Shown here piece by piece: positions 5,103 to 6,554 of a stretch of 6,554 nt of DNA. The position numbers were made by a program, and so were the translations under genes. The stretch covers positions 1 through 6,554 of the forward strand of contig JBBSJV010000076.1 of assembly GCA_038256935.1 (NCBI GenBank), given 5' to 3'. Numbering within the stretch: the first letter of the stretch is position 1; each line of letters begins with the position of its first letter. The notes beneath the pieces were generated by a model. The model was not told the DNA's origin. It searched no databases and saw only the letters and a list, made by a program, of their open reading frames with translations. This DNA is from JBBSJV01 sp038256935 (GTDB lineage: Bacteria; Patescibacteriota; JACMRA01).

Positions 5103-5486
5103 ATGCAAAACCAAATCATCTCCGACTTTCAAACCTTGGACTCATGGGAAGATAAGTATGAGTATATCATAAGCCTTTCTCGCAAACTAGAGCCTTACCC
5201 TGATGAGTTAAAAAGACCTGAACATTTTATAATCGGTTGTCAGTCACGGACTTGGTTGTTTTCAAAAGAGATTGATAATGGTAAATTGCACTGGCTAGCC
5301 CATAGCGACTCACTTTTTGTCAAGGGGCTGATCTATATTTTATTATTAGATTTTCAAGATAAAACCAAAGAAGAATTGAGGACTCAAGAAGCTGTGACTA
5401 TTCAAGAATTGGATCTTGAAAAATATATCACAGCAGGACGGCAAAATGGGCTGGAAGGAGTTATGAAAAAATTAAAATTAAACTAG
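5103..5486 (+). CDS. sufE: SufE-type cysteine desulfurase sulfur acceptor
   Basis: SufE takes persulfide sulfur from the cysteine desulfurase SufS and passes it to the SufBCD scaffold during Fe-S cluster assembly in the cytosol. The 127-residue length fits the family (about 140). The key segment I-I-G-C-Q-S-R-T-W-L (43-52) holds the acceptor C46 within the conserved GCQS. W15, K18-Y19 and the helix K-G-L-I-Y-I-L-L-L match the fold, and T-A-G-R-Q-N-G-L-E-G at 110-119 corresponds to the family's SRxxGLE C-terminal motif. No sufB, sufC, sufD or sufS is adjacent, so it is detached from any SUF operon. Its stop TAG overlaps the stop of the convergent downstream gene within CTAG. The start is ATG at 5103, with no Shine-Dalgarno. 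Confidence 0.9.
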   Translation: MQNQIISDFQTLDSWEDKYEYIISLSRKLEPYPDELKRPEHFIIGCQSRTWLFSKEIDNGKLHWLAHSDSLFVKGLIYILLLDFQDKTKEELRTQEAVTIQELDLEKYITAGRQNGLEGVMKKLKLN

Positions 5487-5796
5487 ATGCCGTATTCATT
5501 TATGATTGTGTTAATGGCAGCCTCGGATAGTTTAGAAATACTACCATAGTGATCAATATAGACCTTTCCAGAAATAGAAGATGCTACCCCACCCATTTTA
5601 GTAACATAATCCACTAATTTATCTGATACTTCTGCTGGAGAAGATGTAGGATATATATTTAAATCTGCGTTTAGACTAATCAACTCTTTTTTAATTAAGG
5701 CCGGTTCAAATCTTATCAAATTATCATTTTGAACTCCTAAAACTTCTCTGTTTATGAAATCGACATATATTATTTTAGCTGGTTTTTTTCGGTCAT
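5483..5796 (-). CDS. Hypothetical ~104-residue protein with a -1 frameshift near its start
   Basis: The family is not recognised. The uninterrupted frame runs from just after a TAA at 5801-5803 down to TAG at 5483 and has no ATG before its body. Its first formal start is TTG at 5719 (78 residues), yet the 27 codons upstream also read like protein (I-I-Y-V-D-F-I-N-R-E-V-L-G-V). An ATG at 5794-5796 in the neighbouring frame gives M-T-E-K then hits GAA-AAA-AAC. One step back at A-AAA-AAC joins it to K-P-A-K-I-I-Y-V-D-F and the rest. The simplest readings are an A8-to-A7 deletion or sequencing error, transcriptional slippage on A7, or true -1 ribosomal frameshifting. The product looks soluble. 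The gene lies 28 bases after msrB on the same strand and is probably co-transcribed with it. Confidence 0.55.
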
Positions 5797-5824
5797 AATC
5801 TTAATGATTACTTTTTATTTTAAC

Positions 5825-6214
5825 TTATTTCCTTTTAAACTCCAAACTAACTCCGTTTATACAATATCTTTGCCCAGTTGGCGTTGGTCCGTCGTCAAAA
5901 ACGTGACCTAGATGAGCTCCGCAGTTGCTGCAATGGACTTCGGTGCGGGACATAAAAAATTTTTGATCAGTTTCTGTACCTACTGCTTGATCTGAAATTG
6001 GTTTGAAAAAGCTTGGCCAGCCTGTGCCTGAATCAAACTTGGTTGAGGAGCTAAAAAGCATTTGCCCGCAAGCCCCGCAGTGATAATTTCCAGTCTCTTT
6101 ATTTTGATTCAGTTCACTACTAAAAGCTCTTTCTGTCCCAGCTTCAAACATCACACGTTCTTGCTCAGGAGTTAATTGTTTAGTAATTTTTGATTTATCA
6201 ATCTTGTTAGTCAT
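5825..6214 (-). CDS. msrB: Methionine-R-sulfoxide reductase MsrB
   Basis: MsrB reduces the R form of methionine sulfoxide in proteins or free methionine, protecting the cell from oxidants. The 129-residue protein is a complete single SelR domain. Residues L-T-P-E-Q-E-R-V (14-21) and G-T-E-R-A-F lead to the first zinc pair C46-x2-C49, then G-T-G-W-P-S-F (63-69). The second zinc pair is C95-x2-C98 and is followed by H-L-G-H-V-F-D-D-G-P (101-110). The catalytic C118 lies in R-Y-C-I-N-G. No cysteine lies in the G-T-G-W-P strand, where some homologues place the resolving cysteine, so recycling may use another cysteine or thioredoxin directly. No msrA is next to it. The start is ATG at 6214 without a Shine-Dalgarno. 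A TAGACA on the minus strand (6244-6249), 18 bases from AAAAAT, could be a leaderless promoter, but weakly. Confidence 0.95.
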   Translation of the reverse strand: MTNKIDKSKITKQLTPEQERVMFEAGTERAFSSELNQNKETGNYHCGACGQMLFSSSTKFDSGTGWPSFFKPISDQAVGTETDQKFFMSRTEVHCSNCGAHLGHVFDDGPTPTGQRYCINGVSLEFKRK

Positions 6215-6265
6215 AATTTATTTTTGAATGTTTTATTGGGTTTTGTCTACATGGTTCAGTTTTTT

Positions 6266-6370
6266 TGTAGCGGCGATTTCGCAATCGCCATTTAGAGATT
6301 AGCAATACGCTGTAAATAAATTTTGCTATATAATGAAGTAAATACGGGAGAATACGAATTATCCCCTACG
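6266..6370. repeat. REPIN-like element B: two inverted GTAG-type hairpins
   Basis: On the plus strand TGTAGC (6266-6271) leads into stem GGCGATT, loop TCGC, stem AATCGCC (6272-6289). On the minus strand CGTAGG (plus 6365-6370) leads into GGATAAT, loop TCGT, ATTCTCC (6347-6364), with one mismatch and an extra G-C pair at the base. Both heads contain GTAG and the hairpins face inward across 57 bases. The spacer contains a TATAAT (6329-6334). The layout matches element A and the known REP/REPIN design. It fills the spacer between msrB and tRNA-Val. Confidence 0.65.
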
Positions 6371-6389
6371 AAAAAATATTGAAATAGTC

Positions 6390-6418
6390 TTGACATTTTT
6401 AGATCCGCCAGCAAGTGT
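6390..6418 (+). promoter_or_regulatory. Possible promoter of tRNA-Val
   Basis: A perfect TTGACA (6390-6395) lies 39 bases before the tRNA. At 17 bases beyond it the -10 position reads AAGTGT, which is weak. As with tRNA-Leu, a consensus -35 box is combined with a poor -10. Confidence 0.4.
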
Positions 6419-6428
6419 TACTTTTGTA

Positions 6429-6503
6429 GCGCGATTAGCTCAGTGGTAGAGCACTTCCTTGACGTGGAAGGGGTCAGAAGTTCAACTCTTCTATCGCGCA
6501 CCA
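6429..6503 (+). tRNA. tRNA-Val (anticodon GAC)
   Basis: The gene has 75 bases with encoded CCA (6501-6503). The acceptor GCGCGAT (6429-6435) pairs perfectly with ATCGCGC (6493-6499), and the discriminator is A. The anticodon stem CTTCC/GGAAG encloses TTGACGT, giving anticodon GAC (6461-6463) for GUC/GUU valine codons. The T arm is AGAAG-TTCAACT-CTTCT. All arms pair, so the gene appears functional. A terminator follows at 6516. Confidence 0.96.
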
Positions 6504-6515
6504 TAAAAAGAATTC

Positions 6516-6539
6516 AAAACCCCTTAATGGGGATTTTTT
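6516..6539 (+). terminator. Intrinsic terminator of tRNA-Val
   Basis: CCCC (6520-6523), loop TTAAT and GGGG (6529-6532) are followed by A and six T (6534-6539). A-rich bases before the stem could pair with part of the T run. It starts 13 bases after the CCA of tRNA-Val. Confidence 0.75.
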
Positions 6540-6540
6540 G

Positions 6541-6546
6541 TTGACA
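6541..6546 (+). promoter_or_regulatory. Possible -35 box of the next gene
   Basis: TTGACA follows the terminator immediately, at the right edge. Both tRNA genes here use a perfect TTGACA, so another gene, perhaps a tRNA, may start just beyond the window. The -10 region is not visible. Confidence 0.25.
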
Positions 6547-6554
6547 TTCCTCAG

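Noticed and set aside
6425..6430. TGTAGC at the 5' end of tRNA-Val as a REP head
   Set aside because: The following bases are the tRNA acceptor and D arm, which fully explain the sequence.
1..6554. UGA-to-glycine recoding (as in Gracilibacteria/Absconditabacteria)
   Set aside because: All genes read full length under the standard code with no in-frame TGA, which recoding would produce.

Overview
The window is AT-rich bacterial chromosome with small housekeeping genes, long AT-rich spacers and many short palindromic repeats. The C-terminus of alanyl-tRNA synthetase stops right after its second additional domain, YidC is short and divergent, and no gene start has a clear Shine-Dalgarno site. 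Together these suggest a reduced-genome lineage, most plausibly Patescibacteria (Candidate Phyla Radiation). That assignment is inference, because no rRNA or ribosomal protein is present. All nine stop codons are TAA (5) or TAG (4), and no in-frame TGA interrupts any gene. A UGA-to-glycine code is therefore not supported.

Layout. At 1-202 is the 3' end of alaS (+). At 280-483 is a 67-residue unknown protein (-) with a near-consensus promoter lying almost on its start codon. At 719-2128 is a FolC-type folate ligase (-). At 2400-2483 is tRNA-Leu(UAA) (-) with its own terminator. At 2630-3652 is the membrane insertase YidC (+). The spacer 3653-4111, between convergent yidC and recR, is packed with repeats. 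At 4112-4753 is recR (-), divergent from a 90-residue unknown (4791-5063, +) that is followed by a SufE sulfur acceptor (5103-5486, +). On the other strand msrB (5825-6214) is followed by a roughly 104-residue unknown protein (5483-5796) whose reading frame needs a -1 shift at an A7 run. It converges on sufE, and the two stop codons share a CTAG. At 6429-6503 is tRNA-Val(GAC) (+) with a terminator.

The genes are mostly single housekeeping functions (translation, membrane insertion, recombination, Fe-S sulfur transfer, methionine repair, folate polyglutamylation) rather than one pathway. The main unexplained structure is in the spacers. Four hairpins of one design (GTAG-like head, 7-bp stem with changing sequence, 4-base loop) occur as two inverted pairs, at 3776-3842 and 6266-6370. 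This matches the design of REP/REPIN elements moved by RAYT transposases. A second family of paired hairpins with GTCA/TGAC ends lies at 2223-2295. One arm of it at 3917-3942 runs into four copies of a 20-base tandem repeat. Several genes have promoter-like hexamers so close to the start codon that leaderless transcripts are likely.
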